A DNA stretch of 64,000 nucleotides from Ascaris suum (GCA_013433145.1 CM024187.1:18961826-19025825), one strand, 5' to 3'. Counted from the stretch's first letter, positions 11,232 to 24,469 are shown. The notes: generated from the sequence alone by a model not told the origin. Made by a program: numbers and translations.

Positions 11232-11409
11232 ACTACTTGGGAATCGACGAACCCGTGGAGGGTAAATTTGGTGCATGTAACTACAGGTTTACAAATTCGA
11301 TGCACTTAGTCGCCATTTCCGATTTCATTACGATTCTCCTTCATCTTTATCGGCTTTCAGCACATAAAGGCTTCGTTAGGTTTGCAAATCAGATGTCATC
11401 TTCAATCAG
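11232..11409 (+). CDS. putative exon, unassigned
   Basis: An open segment between a pyrimidine-rich acceptor (TCTTCCTGCTAG) and an ATCAG|GTGCTC donor (start phase 1, end phase 2). It begins YLGIDEPVEGKFGACNYRF and continues with a hydrophobic stretch (FITILLHLYRL). No family recognised. The donor is moderate and the phase does not join the neighbouring candidates, so this may be chance. Confidence 0.2.
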
Positions 11410-13873
11410 GTGCTCCTACCAAAAACCAAATGAAAAAATGCGAGAAGAATTAGCGCGATATTAGCTTTTGCATTCTCCTCAACTGATCAAACGGAATCAT
11501 ATGTTCTAAACGTCTAATAAATATGAGAAGTGGTGTCTTCACAATTTTAACTGACCCCGACCACTCATAGAAATCTTCCATGTAAAATAAAGAATTGGCG
11601 GGTATGAAGTGCATGCGAGAATTCTCTATGACCTCATGTGAAATTGATGGACAGACGTAAAATGGGGCTATAGAAAGTTAACCTGCAGTGCACATTACAC
11701 AGGTAATCTAACTTAGGTGGTTCTCGAGTTGGGAACCCATAAGTCGAATTTGCATTTTTTTAATTTGTGTTGATCGTAATATAGCAAACGCAACATGAAA
11801 TGGTCTTAATTGATGGAGATAGTTGAAGAGACTTAAACACTGCGTTTGGTTGTGTAAAGTTTTATTTGATACGTGCCATTTTCTAGAGATAACATTAATG
11901 AGTTCCAATGATTCCATACTATAAATTAGCTCTTTGTAGAGTATGTCAAACTGTTATGTAATTTGCAAACTTCTCGAATATTTTAACTCATCGACTATAG
12001 GTTGAAATATCGGAAACCACTCATAATTGAAAAGAAGACTATCTGTCGTCTCTCAATGATTTTTGTTGCCATCAAAATCTTTGTGGAAAATCCTCCCCCG
12101 TCACAATGAGTCTGCCTATTTAAATAGAATAAAAGGTCCAGTGCCATCAAACTTAGAGCGTTGTGATCAGAAATAGCCTTCCGAAATCCACTGTTATTTA
12201 CCATTATCCCCCTCCTCCTAATACAACTGTTTTGCTGAGAAGATAATTAAAAGAATAACGGCGAGGTAAAGTCGGTGTGCAGTTAAGCGCATACTGCAAT
12301 TGTATCACCAAAAAATGCCCCTCTCGAGATTGTGGACAATCGTCATATCATCGAGAACTTCTCTTGAGTTATACAGCAGTTTTCGCAATGAAAGATGCCA
12401 GCAAGATTTTTGACCACATTATGGGGCAATAAATGAGACCATCATAATCCGGCAACTTAAAAAATTAAGCCATTATAGTAGTTTACGTCAACGATATTAG
12501 AAAGACCTGAGGACCGTTTTCATTCCAAGCCTATTTGTGGATCTCTTTCTGTTAGGAGGGATGGTGAAGAATTCTGGGCCAGAGTTCCACATGTAAACTA
12601 CCTGTATCCGTAGGCTTTAGGATGCAGAAGAACAAAGTTGTTAGGAAGTTTCACTGTGAACCTTTTTCTGCTAAGATTTGTACGAATAGAAATGTGTATA
12701 CCGTCCAGTTGCTAAGCTGATCACTGAAGATTTTATACAATTATCGCTGGTTAGAACATAGAGTTTGAATTCAATTCTTATTACTCTTTATATAATATTC
12801 TATGTCATCAATATTCTATATCATCAATTATCGAATACTTTTCGTTATTTGACAACAATTGTAACGTGGGACAGTTTTAGGATTTGCTTCTTTTCCTCAC
12901 TGTGAAAGATGCTGCAAGAATTTTTGAAGATTCATTAATGAGAAATGAAACTTTAGTTGCTATAGTTCAACAGCGAGAAAGCGTTAGTTGCTGTATTATA
13001 ATATATAGTCAGTAATTTATGCATTTTCTTGTAGTAGCTTCGTCATTGTAGACATCACCGCTACTAAAACTGTTAAATTATCGTAGCATCATAATGGGTT
13101 CTTATAGACGCATTATAGCGACGTCTAATTATGGAAACGTTTGATGGCGCAACATACGCAATAGACGCTGAAATTAGCTGAGATGTCTGAAAATTTGACA
13201 AATGGTTTTATGCTAGTTCGAGAAGCACTTGTCCGATTTCACACACCCACTAGAGGCAATCGTAGCAGTCTCTACAACACACTGTGTTGGACGAAAGAAT
13301 TGTTTGTTTTTTTTTTTAAAGAAATTCAAAGAGATAATTCGCTTCATTGGTAGAATCATTTCGCAGCTCCATGAAAATACTAGAATAGTTTAACATTCAA
13401 TAAATATCAGAATCTTAGCACCGCCCAGTGGTTACAAAAATGAGCTCAAGCAAATGTTCGACTATGAACTTGAACAAGATATTTGCCTGCAGAAGGCGCC
13501 AGTGTGATGATGCTAGGAGGGCATTTTCACTTGTAATTCGGATGGGATTAGACTGACGGTCTTTTAAAATAAAGCCATGGAAATGCAGGTAATTTTCTGG
13601 GTATTCATACGATGCACGGAATAAGGAGGCCCAGGGCTGAACATTATTTGGGTGTTATAGGCGTAGAATGTTTTATCTGATCGCACTGATAAGCTCAGGA
13701 ACGTGCAGCTGAAATGGCAGTGTTTATGTCGGATGTTGTCTTCGTTTTTTTAGAAAGAACAGCACTATGACTAAAACATCGCGCATGACTGAAATCCAAA
13801 CAGCGCTGAAGATTAAAAATTAATGAATCGTTCTGAAAAGCGCTTTTTTTTTCAAAATGAGAGATTCTCTTAG
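11410..13873. other. no gene recognised
   Basis: AT-rich sequence with ORFs no longer than about 70 codons, none with a domain or paired splice sites I trust. A - strand ORF at 11995-12204 has somewhat protein-like composition but is unassigned. Confidence 0.4.
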
Positions 13874-14014
13874 CAAATGATGCAGCGTGAAACGAATGTC
13901 AACATCGGCTCGAAAGCTTCTCCAGAAATGTCTCGTCCATCATTTCATTATCCTCAGGAGAAGAGATTAATTCAAGTGAACTATGACCGCTATTCAAAGC
14001 AGTATTACCCTTCA
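13874..14014 (+). CDS. putative exon, unassigned (47 codons)
   Basis: Acceptor ATTCTCTTAG, donor CCTTCA|GTGAAC, phase 0 at both ends. The product includes KASPEMSRPSFHYPQEKRLI and QVNYDRYSKQYYPS. It shares the FHYPQ word with the exon at 8606 and has compatible phase. Codon composition looks coding, but no domain is recognised. Confidence 0.3.
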
Positions 14015-14955
14015 GTGAACAGGACTGACTTTTTTTTGCACCACTGTTCAACATTTACGATAATAATGTGGTTGATAAATCTTTTGGAAATACTTTGTTC
14101 TCATTTTAGATGTTTCAGAAGTCATCAACGTTTTGTTCTTTTGTTTTGCCTACGCATCTAGCAAACATATTTCCTAACCCTTTCCACACTAAACCTTGAA
14201 AAGACGATTACATGAAGGGCGTCCTCAAAAAATTTATGATAACCTTAAAATGCTTATTGAATCGGTCTTTTGAGAAGACTTTTCTCCGAACACCATAATT
14301 GGCAAAGAAAATTGTGAGCGGGGAGATCTCAAACAACAGTCGCAAAGTGATCGAACTCAACAGTCGCCGATTCATGTGCAATGAAAAATTACTTGAAATA
14401 GATTTTCAAAAGCGGCAGCAGCTAAATTAATTTCCGAATGTTCTTTCGAAGCAAAAGAAGCCGGTTTCGGGAATTTCACTGAATGTCGACAAATTCACGT
14501 TTTTTCCTCTTCTATTCACGAAATAATTCGATATATGGCAACGCTGATGTGAAATGCTACTTCACTGGAGATGAGACATCTGTGAAATTTATTCATCAAA
14601 ATTAGAATGCATTTATTACTTGCAATAAGTCTTCACTGTTTGGTTCGTACAATGACCAACTGTATTCGCCTTGAGTTACAAATGTTGTGGTAAAAATCGC
14701 AACAGAATTCCAATTACTGCTACATTATAGTGTTGACGATAATTTTTGCAATTATTTGAGAAGCTCAAATAATAAAAGTGGAGCGTTTCTTAGTTGTTAA
14801 GTGACCGTGGTCAGACTTATACCGACAAGAGCTAAAGATTGCTTTTTGTTCGAAATTAAGCGTCTTAGAAGGCCCCATCTAAAGTTTTCTGCTAGTGTAA
14901 CTATGACTCATCACGCACAGTCAGTATCCTCTCTGTGCTTCTTTTGTTAATTAAG

Positions 14956-15069
14956 ATCCTCGCAAATGCAAGAACGACAATGGAAATGCGGGTTTTGGAA
15001 AAGGCGCTTTATAAAATCTATCAAACTGACACTAGGAAGGAGGAAATGGTTGATGCTTTGAAAACACGA
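14956..15069 (+). CDS. putative exon, amphipathic helix (38 codons)
   Basis: Acceptor region is pyrimidine-rich (CTTCTTTTGTTAATTAAG) with a CGA|GTGATT donor, phase 0 at both ends. It reads ILANARTTMEMRVLEKALYK, then IYQTDTRKEEMVDALKTR, a convincing amphipathic helix. It is phase-compatible with the exons at 8606 and 13874. No family assigned. Confidence 0.35.
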
Positions 15070-15581
15070 GTGATTATTTCTAATTACTACTTCATATTGT
15101 TTCTTATATCCTTCATTTGAACATTTTCAGCTGTTTGGTTCAGTACCACTGGTTTTTGGGTTTGTCGAAAGCAAACAGCTACTTATCGTCCTAAAACTGT
15201 TGGGCTCCTTAGCCCTATTCAGTCTAATCCTTAGTTCATTCGGCACTTTGCGTCGTTCTACATCAAGTGGGTAGATTTTTTGGGTCTTGGGTAACTAATC
15301 GTTGTTTTGGTTGTGTTGCACACTGTTCCTAATGATGTGCCAAAATGTCAAATGCGGCATTATTCCTTAGCTGACGTATTCGTACTCAATATCAAACACA
15401 CGGTACCTCAAACATGTCGTGATGCATATCAAGGAAGGCGTTTGCTTCCTTTCGTTAACCGAGGTTTCAGGATCCTAAAGTTTCGATGCTTTTTGGTATT
15501 TCGGTCCCTGTAGTGGTCCTCCTGCACTGTCAAAATAGTCTTTCGATGTTCCCTCAGTTCTTAAATTCCTTCTTTTGTCAG

Positions 15582-15674
15582 CATCAGTATCAATGGATAA
15601 TGTTGGAAGTTGGCTGTCAAATCAACTCATCGGAGTGTTATCTTACGTGCTCGTAACATACTGGAACCGTGAAG
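15582..15674 (+). CDS. putative exon, unassigned
   Basis: Very good acceptor (CCTTCTTTTGTCAG) and GAAG|GTTATC donor, phase 1 at both ends. It encodes MDNVGSWLSNQLIGVLSY and VLVTYWNRE. The phase does not join the exon at 14956, so either the donor of that exon is different or the two are unrelated. Confidence 0.25.
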
Positions 15675-16887
15675 GTTATCTCTTTCTTAAATTTTCCAAA
15701 TGCTGCGATTTGGCAAATCTCAAACATTATAATGCTCATGCTGTAAAAAGAAGCACTTTTTTTATTGAAGAATTTCGAACTTTTTTACGAACGGTATTAT
15801 CTATTGCAATATTTGCGCCCCTGTTGTGTACTGATGTCCTAAGAACGCTGCTTGCATTATGCTTTGTGGTTTTCTTGTTCATATAGAGAAGGCATGACGA
15901 GCAAATGGAAAATCAGCCAACGAATTTTTCACTCGGTGGGGAGTTGTCATCACTGTGCCTCTACAGTTTCGATTCTGCCTGCGAAGTTTCAAGCGAACAG
16001 TTTTTTTCTGATCGGAGCGGAAACTATAAACTTACTTCTTTGTTAATAAATTATAGTTGTTATATATTTTCTTGGTTTTATCTCCAACAATTGCATTGCG
16101 TTATTACTGCAGCATTTCTTAGCTAATCGATTCTAGCAATTGTCGGAATATGTTTATAGTCGTTAAAATTCTGCAGATTCTATAATTTTATTAGTTGCAC
16201 TGTTACAGTAGCCATCCACAACCAGATGAAAGCAGAACTTCGAGACAGTCGGTGAATAAAGGAGTTAGTCAAGGCACAGTTAGCTCATTTTCGCTGAATG
16301 TCCCTGGAGTCTACGCCGAAAGAAAGAGCTTTTAAGATAAAATGCATTTTCGCAATTGTGCCTAGAGTAAGGCATTAAAGCAGTCGCACTGTTGTGCATG
16401 CTTCCCAGCGCTATTTCTTTAAGAAGAACGAATTTGTGAAAAGCTCGAATGCACGTTGGGTAAGAGTTTGGTGTGACGATCAACGAGAGTAAAATGCAAG
16501 ATACGGTGAATTATGTTGTTTGTATGCGAAAAACTCGCTGAAACGAGTACCGTTTTCGTTTATTCAAGTGACTAGAGAATAGCCTAGCAATGAGGAATCT
16601 AGAATAGGCGAATGCTTATGCGCACCAGTGCGTCTTGTCCTCGTGATCATCCACCTGTCAGCTGTTTATTGGCTCATCTTGAACAAAAACATGGTAACAA
16701 CATGTACGGTGATTCCCTGAGCTTCTATGATACTGACTCCTTTCAAACACTAGTGAGCGCCGCCTACTGAGTTCAATTCTCGTTCATGTGGAAACACTGA
16801 TCGCGTAGCCACCGACGCACTCATGCATAAATAAACTTTTAATGCTTTCCTCCTAACCATGGCCTCTCACTCTCATTTGTCGTTTAC

Positions 16888-17178
16888 CTTATAAATGAGT
16901 TTATTATTCTCTCGAGATCTTTGCTTTTTCCCTCGAAAAGCCGACTCTCGTCGCATGTAGTGAGTTTGGATTCCGTAGTCTTTTCTTTATTCCCTCGCGA
17001 ACGCCATTTTAAAAGTGATTTTTTTTTGCATCCAACATGGAAAGCTTCTGACACATCGCTTCTTAACGCTACTATCGAGCATTCTTTTGCAACATTCGTA
17101 TGCCACTTGACGAATGCTTCTTCTTTTTTTAGTACACAAGTAGCGTTTGCTTTCTTTGCATAATTCAAGATAAATTCG
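16888..17178 (-). CDS. putative exon, lysine-rich, unassigned (~97 codons)
   Basis: On the - strand a 291-nt open segment lies between TTTTAAATGCTTCAG and an ATAAG|GTAAAC donor (phase 2 at both ends). The frame includes EFILNYAKKANATC, WHTNVAKECSIVALRSDVSE, SLLKWRSRGNKEK and FEGKSKDLERIINSFI. Both splice sites match nematode consensus. It may belong to the same - strand gene as the terminal exon at 10523, but linking exons were not resolved. No domain recognised. Confidence 0.4.
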
Positions 17179-17332
17179 CTGAAGCATTTAAAATTCCCAC
17201 TGTTTCCACGCACCGTTATAACTTTTAGTGTACAAATTTTGGGCAATTTTTGCATTATTTAAAGCAGTAAGCAATATAAACGAATACAGTGCTCAACAGT
17301 ATCCCATGGTACGCGCCGTAACGTCCTTCCAG

Positions 17333-17522
17333 CGTCTTTTCAAAGAGGTTTTCACCGGGAATGTTTTTAAATGAAAACAAATCTGCTCCAATGGTCGCAT
17401 CTGCTAATCAAAATCTGGCAGCCGATGAAGGTGGCAACAACCTTGCTGTCAAATTGACTTCCAGAATAGTTACGTCTAAAAGTACAGACAAAGGATGGAA
17501 GTGGAATAGGCGAAGGAATCAA
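17333..17522 (+). CDS. putative exon, unassigned
   Basis: Acceptor ACGTCCTTCCAG, donor ATCAA|GTAAAG. The frame gives VFSKRFSPGMFLNENKSAP, then SANQNLAADEGGNNLAVKLT and KGWKWNRRRNQ. Composition is protein-like, but the family is unknown and the opposite strand holds a candidate exon nearby. Weak support. Confidence 0.2.
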
Positions 17523-20336
17523 GTAAAGGTGGAACTAGTGGAAGCGGGGGTGAGAGTGTGATAGGCGAAATCTTGTACACTGGTGGAAGGGAAAAGAGAA
17601 TGAGAGTTAGAGTTTTTCATAAAATTGCGGAAGAATATCAATCACGGCAAAATGGCTTTCATTGCAAACTATTCTTTGTTGCCCCTCCTTCCGCTCCTTT
17701 AAAAGGTAGGTAAAAAGTTCACCGAATCGAGCCATAAATTGTTGAAAACCACAAAATAAAATCGCTAATCACAAATTTTTAGAGATTGCACAAGCATTGT
17801 GCGTATGGTACGAATGCTTTCACCCGCTTCAAGAATACGTTGAATTTTGTAACTATGTCTATTTGAAATGGGGTTATCTGTGCAATTACTCCATAGAACT
17901 TTTTTTTTTGATGCGAATCCAATATTGTGCCTCGATTGGACAACAGATTGAACCCAAGAAGACTGCTCCTATGTTTGAGTACACTTCAAAGCATTTAAGA
18001 AGTTTTTTAAGCTGTGAATCTGCACCTCACCTATTGTGATGACTAGCGTTTAAATAAGAAATCATTGATATATAATTACGTTGAACAGACTAAAAGTGGG
18101 AGAGGAGAGGAACACATCTCTTTTAGAACTACTTCGAAAAGTACACTGTCCTCAGCAGAAATTTAATCATCGATACCGAATTTTCATTGCTTTCTTAGCC
18201 GTCCTTTTTGCCTCATTCCTTCGCTTCCCATTTCTTCCGAACACGAAGCTGCTGGACGTCCTCTTCCACCCTCTTCTCTTATGAATATGTGCTGTTTCCC
18301 TGCAGTTTTCCGCATAACCACACCGCAGGTGTTCGCTTTGTTGCATACGGCTAAAACCAAGGTGGGAATAATACACCTACTAGTATGTGGCATAGGTTTG
18401 TTTTCAAGGCAAAATCAGGGACGTCTCGGGAATGAGACAGCGAGAGCGGCTCCGCGAATTACCATTGCTTGCTGTAACCACACAGTAAAAGAAAGCATGT
18501 AGGGACTTTGTGTCAGTTTTTAGAATAGGCGCAGAAACGCGTACCAAAGAAGCCAACGCAATACGCATTCTCGCAATCGCACTAGTGATACCAGCCAGCC
18601 AGCTACGTAAATTGCTAGCAAATGATAAATCACGCTAGTGCTCATCCAAAAATCCTACATACAAAGGGCTCATTTAATTGTTCTCAGCTGTGTCTCTAAC
18701 TCTATTCGAAATGATAGGTCAACTCAAAAGTTGTAGGAGACATTCACGCTGTGCAAAAGTATGTTTATTCCACCCAAATGGATTGTTCTGTGTATTGCGT
18801 TAAGTCGTCTCACTTGCTTCAATTTACGTTTTCATTTTTTAGCTGTTCTCTGTGCGCAATTCTTAGTACTTTTGAAGTGATTGAAATTTCATACCCATCT
18901 TCACCTTTTCCTTCCTCTCCCCTTTTCTCGGTGTCTTCCTCTGGGCGCACCTTATAGCCGGAAATAATCGCCTCGTCGAGCACATCGGCAATACTACATG
19001 AAGGTTCGTTCAGCTTCTTTTGGAAAAAACGGCGATAAGCGGCAAATCTATTTTGTGGAAGTGCTTCTTTAAAGAGCGACTTTATTGGTGTTTTAAAAGA
19101 GTGCACTTTGTGTGGTCGTTATCCATACGTAACAGAGAGCATGAAAATCACTCGAAACACTTAACTGCCATTCCATATGATTGCTTTTTTGCTGAAACCT
19201 ATCCCTCAATACTTTTTACTTGGAATTTTCAACCTTTTAGCGTCATATTCTCATTTATAAACTTACGTTTTTGTGATAACACAGGAAATTATGATGCGAA
19301 AATTGGTTCTTTGCTAAAATGGCAAAACTCGTGATATATTGACAAAATTAACTCGTTGTAGAAACGAATTGGTTCACTGAACGTATGTTTATGTTTCCAC
19401 ATCAATACCGATTGCTTTGGTTCGTATCCAATGCACAATTCATGCCGCATAGTTCACATTCTCATCCAAATCCGCGACCTATGCAACAAACTTTTTTAAA
19501 GTGCAGGTGCAGGTGTTCTATAAGTGTTGTTCTCCAAGTTCGCCACTGGTACTTCGCTGAAGACCTGGCACAACCATTTCTTACAAATAACTTGTGACCC
19601 GATTGATAACTACACTTCTGCTTTCAAATTTCCGGATTATTTTTTAATTACCTAATCTAGAAAAGTTCTTACCATTATTTCAACGACTATCCGAGTGACA
19701 TACCTTGGATTCCTTAAGCCGATTTTTGACCTTTTACTCAATCGTTACCTACACGAATCCAACACTTCAACAGTTAGCAGACCACTATTTTCCAGACATA
19801 TTCGTTTTTGAAAACATTTGAAACATTTGCTTAAAGATGTTGATCGTTTTCGATCGTTAAAGATATAAAAAAACTGAGACACGTAAGCTGAAATTGTAAT
19901 AAGCAAAGTGCTCAGAATCAATTTTCACAAATTGCGGACATCACCACTAATTGCATTCGCATTAATTCCGCTGAGTTTTTATTTTGTAAGCACTTATAGT
20001 TGCGCGGCTGTTGTGCTTTCGTTTCATAACGGTGTTTATTTGACTAGCATTCATCCTTGCCTTTTTCTGAATGCTCGCTTCCTAGGCAGTTAATGTGTGC
20101 ACCTCATCTTCATAATGACGCTCACATTGGCCACCAAATAGGTGCAAATGTTCGATTATTTTGCAACTGAGAACATTAAATGTTCACGCCTATTAAAGGC
20201 TTGGAAAGCTTAATAACAAACATGTGAGGTTCGCTATCCGCGAGAAATATTACACTATACTTAGCTGGATATTTCGACTTCCCTCTAGGAGCGTGGACGT
20301 TTACGTTGAAGAAATGAAAAACTACGGTTTGCTTAC

Positions 20337-20402
20337 CGCAGTCGTTTGGTGGACTTGTGTTTTTTCTTTACGAAATTGTGTTATAGGTGCTCGCTTCGCA
20401 TT
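20337..20402 (-). CDS. putative short exon, basic
   Basis: 66 nt on the - strand with textbook signals at both ends (CAAAATTTCAG acceptor, GCG|GTAAGC donor). Only one of the three frames is open: NAKRAPITQFRKEKTQVHQ plus TTA, phase 0 at both ends. This may be a 5' exon of the - strand gene ending at 10523, making it divergent from the globin gene that starts about 600 bp away. Confidence 0.35.
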
Positions 20403-21018
20403 CTGAAATTTTGCAGTGTAGAGTTGTCGTGTCCTTATAGTTTGAACGTTTGGCCAGCGTTCGGTGCTATATCGATGTGAACTTTTTTCATGTAATCTTC
20501 TCACCGATTTGAGAGCATTTTTCTGTGTTCCATACTTCTGTATATATTAGAAAATAGTATCATGTGGGTTAGAGAGATAAAAAAATGAGCACATCGCTTC
20601 GTATGCAAGAAAACGGTGTAATCGAAAGCAAAAATTTTGTTACTAGCATCTCACTGACGCATTCTTCGAATATAGATTCTGCGGATTTGTTCAGTTTATT
20701 AGTAGGATGTAAGTAAGCAGTTACTAAAAATATGGCATGAGCTACTGTAACGAGAAGATATAATATGAGGCGAGTATTCGTCCGAACAGTTCGTCGTGTG
20801 AGATTTGCGAGATGCACTGTGGAAACTGCTGCGGCTTGAAAAGCAAAATTAAGACAGCCACTCGTCTGCTGTGGGGAGGGAAAGAGTGATGTTCTTTAAG
20901 GGTTTTGCTGTTTTCTGGGATGCTTTGCGTTGTGGTGAATTTGGTAAAGAGTACGCCCAAGGCGTGCTGAACACAGAAAATTCAAATGACGTTGGCGCAG
21001 TGTAGATTCGTGGTCCAA

Positions 21019-23372
21019 ATGACTGATAAGAAATCATTCAGAATGGATGCACGTTCAGCGATCGCCGATGCGATGATGATGGCGATGTCAACAGCAATTT
21101 CTGCCGTTCCACGACGTACATCGCGACGGCTTTCCGACTTCTCCGACATTGCTCACCTCACAGTCGCGTTCAATGGAATTCGACTTACCGAAAAACAAAA
21201 AGAGTGGATTAAGGTGTTCGTTCTTGCAAAGCTGTCTCAATACCTTTCTCCATTCTCTCTTCATCCATCGACCTTTGAATAGAAAAATGAGTCTCTTGAA
21301 CGAATATCTAATCAAGCCTTTCGTGTGTTAACTTGGAGATATTTTAGAGAAGCGATTTCGCTCCGTTAAGTTTTGTTCTAGTTGGTCGATCCAATTTCTC
21401 TGCTCTGCACTACAGTAATCTATATGTCGTAGCCTAAGCATTCATCTAATTTTTCCTTACGCAAACAAATTTCATTCTGAGTAGACCTATAGTGTTGAGC
21501 ATTTTATCATGCGTGGAAAACGCTCGTTTGCGAGAATCTCGCCGTTGGGTGCAATTTTTTAGATCTATTCGCAGCCAAAAACATTTCGTTATTCAAAACT
21601 CAGTCATTACATGCTCATATATGGCCTCCGCACCACTACTTTGTGTATTTGGTTTTGCTATCTATATAATATAGAAAATTTTGCAAAGAAAATATGAGAG
21701 GAAATCATGTAAATCATGCAAGAAACTGTCCATTAAAAAGCTGCCGGGAAGTATTATTTATTTGTAGAACGGATTCAAAAAATGGCGAGAAAGTAGTAAG
21801 GTCACACCAGGCGAATGGGTGTACGAATACCTTCGTCAGAAATATCCCTCAGTCCGAGTCGATTTCGACAAAAACGAGCAACTAGTGAGAGAACATCAGC
21901 AAACGATCACAAATATTATCGAGATGGCCGTTGAAAGCGTCGACTCGTTAGGTTGGTTACATGCTGTTTTGTAGCCACATTCATTTTATTCGATACACAT
22001 TAGAAGCACCTATTTGACAAAAGATGCAAATTCACGTCAAATGCGGTGCGAATTGTTTAGCACGTGAGCAATCCAAGCACAGTGACCTCACTAATAACAG
22101 TATTCGCTAGCTAACAATCGACTCTAATATAATCGCAGAGAATTTTACTCTCGCTATGTGTTTAATAAGACCCAATTCAAATTGTAAAGTGTGGCATCCC
22201 TTCGCTTAATTTTGACTGTAAAATCGGATGCTAATTACCTGCAGCTAAGAACTCTGACAATAATGACTTTACATGAAAATTTAATGTAAGATTTGTTCTA
22301 AGAGGATTTTGAGGCAAAATCAGCAGTTATTTAATCTCATTTCGTACTAAGAAAGAGTGTTTTAAAAAGTGAGACGGTTCGACCATTGTTTGGTTTGCTT
22401 TTTTTTTCAAGTGAGAAAAGTTTTTATCCGCTGTCTGCCGATTGAAAAACAACTCTTCCGCCGAACTTGTACATTAGAAATTCTTTATAACAGCAGATTG
22501 TTTGACATTTGCAGATGACTCACTGGGACCGTTGTTGGTCAGCTATGCAAGTGAAAATGGGATTCTTGAGGAGCGCGGTTAGTTTTTTTCAGCCAATCTA
22601 CTGTTGCCTCGAATGAATCCAAAATGCACGTCGGAACCTGTGCTGTGAAAGAGTTTGCTTACAATTTATTATTCAAATGATTAGTCATGCTGTAACGAAG
22701 ATTCAACATGAATGTGTTTAAACATAGTATTGCTGAAGACCACGGCTTGTGCCGTTGAAACCAAAGGGGATGTCCGTTATCACTACCGCATTGTAGCTTG
22801 CAAACCAGTACAGAAAGTCACAAACTGGTGATCTGACCGAAACGATCTACAGGTGTCCACACCTACTGCACACTGACGTAGTCATCCACAATTGAATGTA
22901 AAAGCGAATGGGTTTGGTAGCGTGCAGCGCGTGAGAGAGAAGCAAAGAAGAAGCATGTATGTTCAAAGTGAGTCACTGAAGAGGAAGCACTTCACGAATT
23001 TCTTTGGTCACTAAAGAGTTATGAAGAAAGGTTATATGAAATCGTTCGCATCTAAAAATCAATACAACTTCCGTCGGCTCTTGCCGAACTTTCCCTCTCT
23101 TTCTGTAATATCGCTGCAACCGAGCAAATTAATAACATTCAAACAACGCAATTTCAGAAGGCTTCGATCAGGTTTACTGGGCTCGCGTCTCGGAAGCACT
23201 TTGCCAGTTGTCGCGGCAATTCCCGCTGAAAAGCCACAAGTGGGATACCATATCATCGTGGCGCATCGTAATTTTATTCATAATCAACAAAATTGAATAT
23301 GGCTTTCAGCTGGAGACGAAATCATTGAAAAGTCAGCGGTCATTCGACAACCCTTGCTATAGCAAAGGTTGA
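21019..23372 (+). CDS. globin-family protein, 4 exons, 218 aa
   Basis: Exons 21019-21213, 21768-21951, 22515-22577 and 23158-23372; all splice sites are GT-AG and phases (0, 1, 1) agree. The start is the ATG at 21019; an in-frame ATG at 20986 would add 11 residues, and further upstream exons cannot be excluded. Residues 1-54 are a low-homology N-terminal extension. The globin domain begins at LTEKQKEWIK (56-65), followed by GEWVYEYLRQKYPSVRVDF (helices B-C, with Pro92 and Phe98), REHQQTI (His108, E7-like) and ESVDSLDDSLGPLLVSYA (helices E-F). The C-terminal part GFDQVYWARVSEAL, HKWDTISSWRIVILFII and EYGFQLE is typical of nematode globins. Unusually, no histidine occurs between residues 109 and 173, so the proximal F8 ligand seems absent; Tyr137 or Glu140 lies there. 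It is probably cytosolic or membrane-associated. Haem binding is doubtful. Confidence 0.85.
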
Positions 23373-24469
23373 ACTTGCAGTGCAAAGAGTTTCCCACTTT
23401 GTGTAGCCACACTCAGCACTGTTCGTTCAAAATGCCTTTCAACTAGCGCTATGTGGAGCACTTTTGCCAGTAAGTTAGCGCAATTGTTTATGCATCGTTT
23501 TATTGCATTCAGTTCAATTTAAAGTGCAAAGCTGTTCCACGAATCAATCACACGTTTCGTTGATCGCAATTTCTTGGCTTTGCGATGGTGCACGTATCTA
23601 GCTATTGCTCATCGTAGTATATCAGACTGTCGCCGTTGCAACTAATCGTGATCTATAATGTGATGTCCATAATGAGCAATGACTGGGTCTGAAGAGGTCT
23701 GATTGGGGAGAAGGGGAGCGAGAGGAGTTGAAAAAGCTTCAAGAGAGAGTTGCTCAGGTTGCTTTACCTGCTCACCTTTCTGTCTTTATCCTATTATGGA
23801 ACGTGCCGTTCAATTTTTCATTGGCGGTCAGCGGCGGGAACAATGACATTGTTGAAACAATATCCCTTCTAATTCACCTATCAGTAATCCGTGGATTTTA
23901 CTTGTTATGGCTTAGTTGACGGAAATATATAGTAGAAAATAGGGAACCCGATCGCTGAAAAACGGACCCTTGTCATCAAAGCTTTTATTATCACGTTCAA
24001 ATTCAAACAAATTTTTGTGGCTGATAATGTCAACAATATTACTAGCTGCAGTGTAGCTGACTTGCAAAATTGCTCAATAATGCATCAGCGGATGACGTGT
24101 TTGCAAACAAATTTCTGAACCGATTCAATGCGCTCCATCTCTCTGCAAACCACTCCAAACGTCATTGTGCTTTTGTTTTGGAGAACTTATTGTCAGTATT
24201 TCCATGCTTTGTTCGAAAATCTCAATACTATGCTGTTGATTGAATTTATTTGCATAACTCGGCTTTCTTTTGATTGCTTATTATAATTTCCGTAATGCAC
24301 GTCAAGGACCGAGAGCCACTTCAACGTTGTCATAAGGCCATTCCTCGAGGTGGATGTAGAATAATGAAATTGAGTGCGTTTCGAGACAAGCTCCATCTAT
24401 CCGACTTTCATTCTAGATATTTTCAAAATTATTCTATGTTTTGAATTATGAGCTACTCATTTATTTCAG
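23373..24469. other. globin downstream region, no gene recognised
   Basis: Presumed globin 3' UTR and intergenic AT-rich sequence. Short ORFs only (for example 63 codons at 23728-23919 +), none with identifiable domains. Confidence 0.4.
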
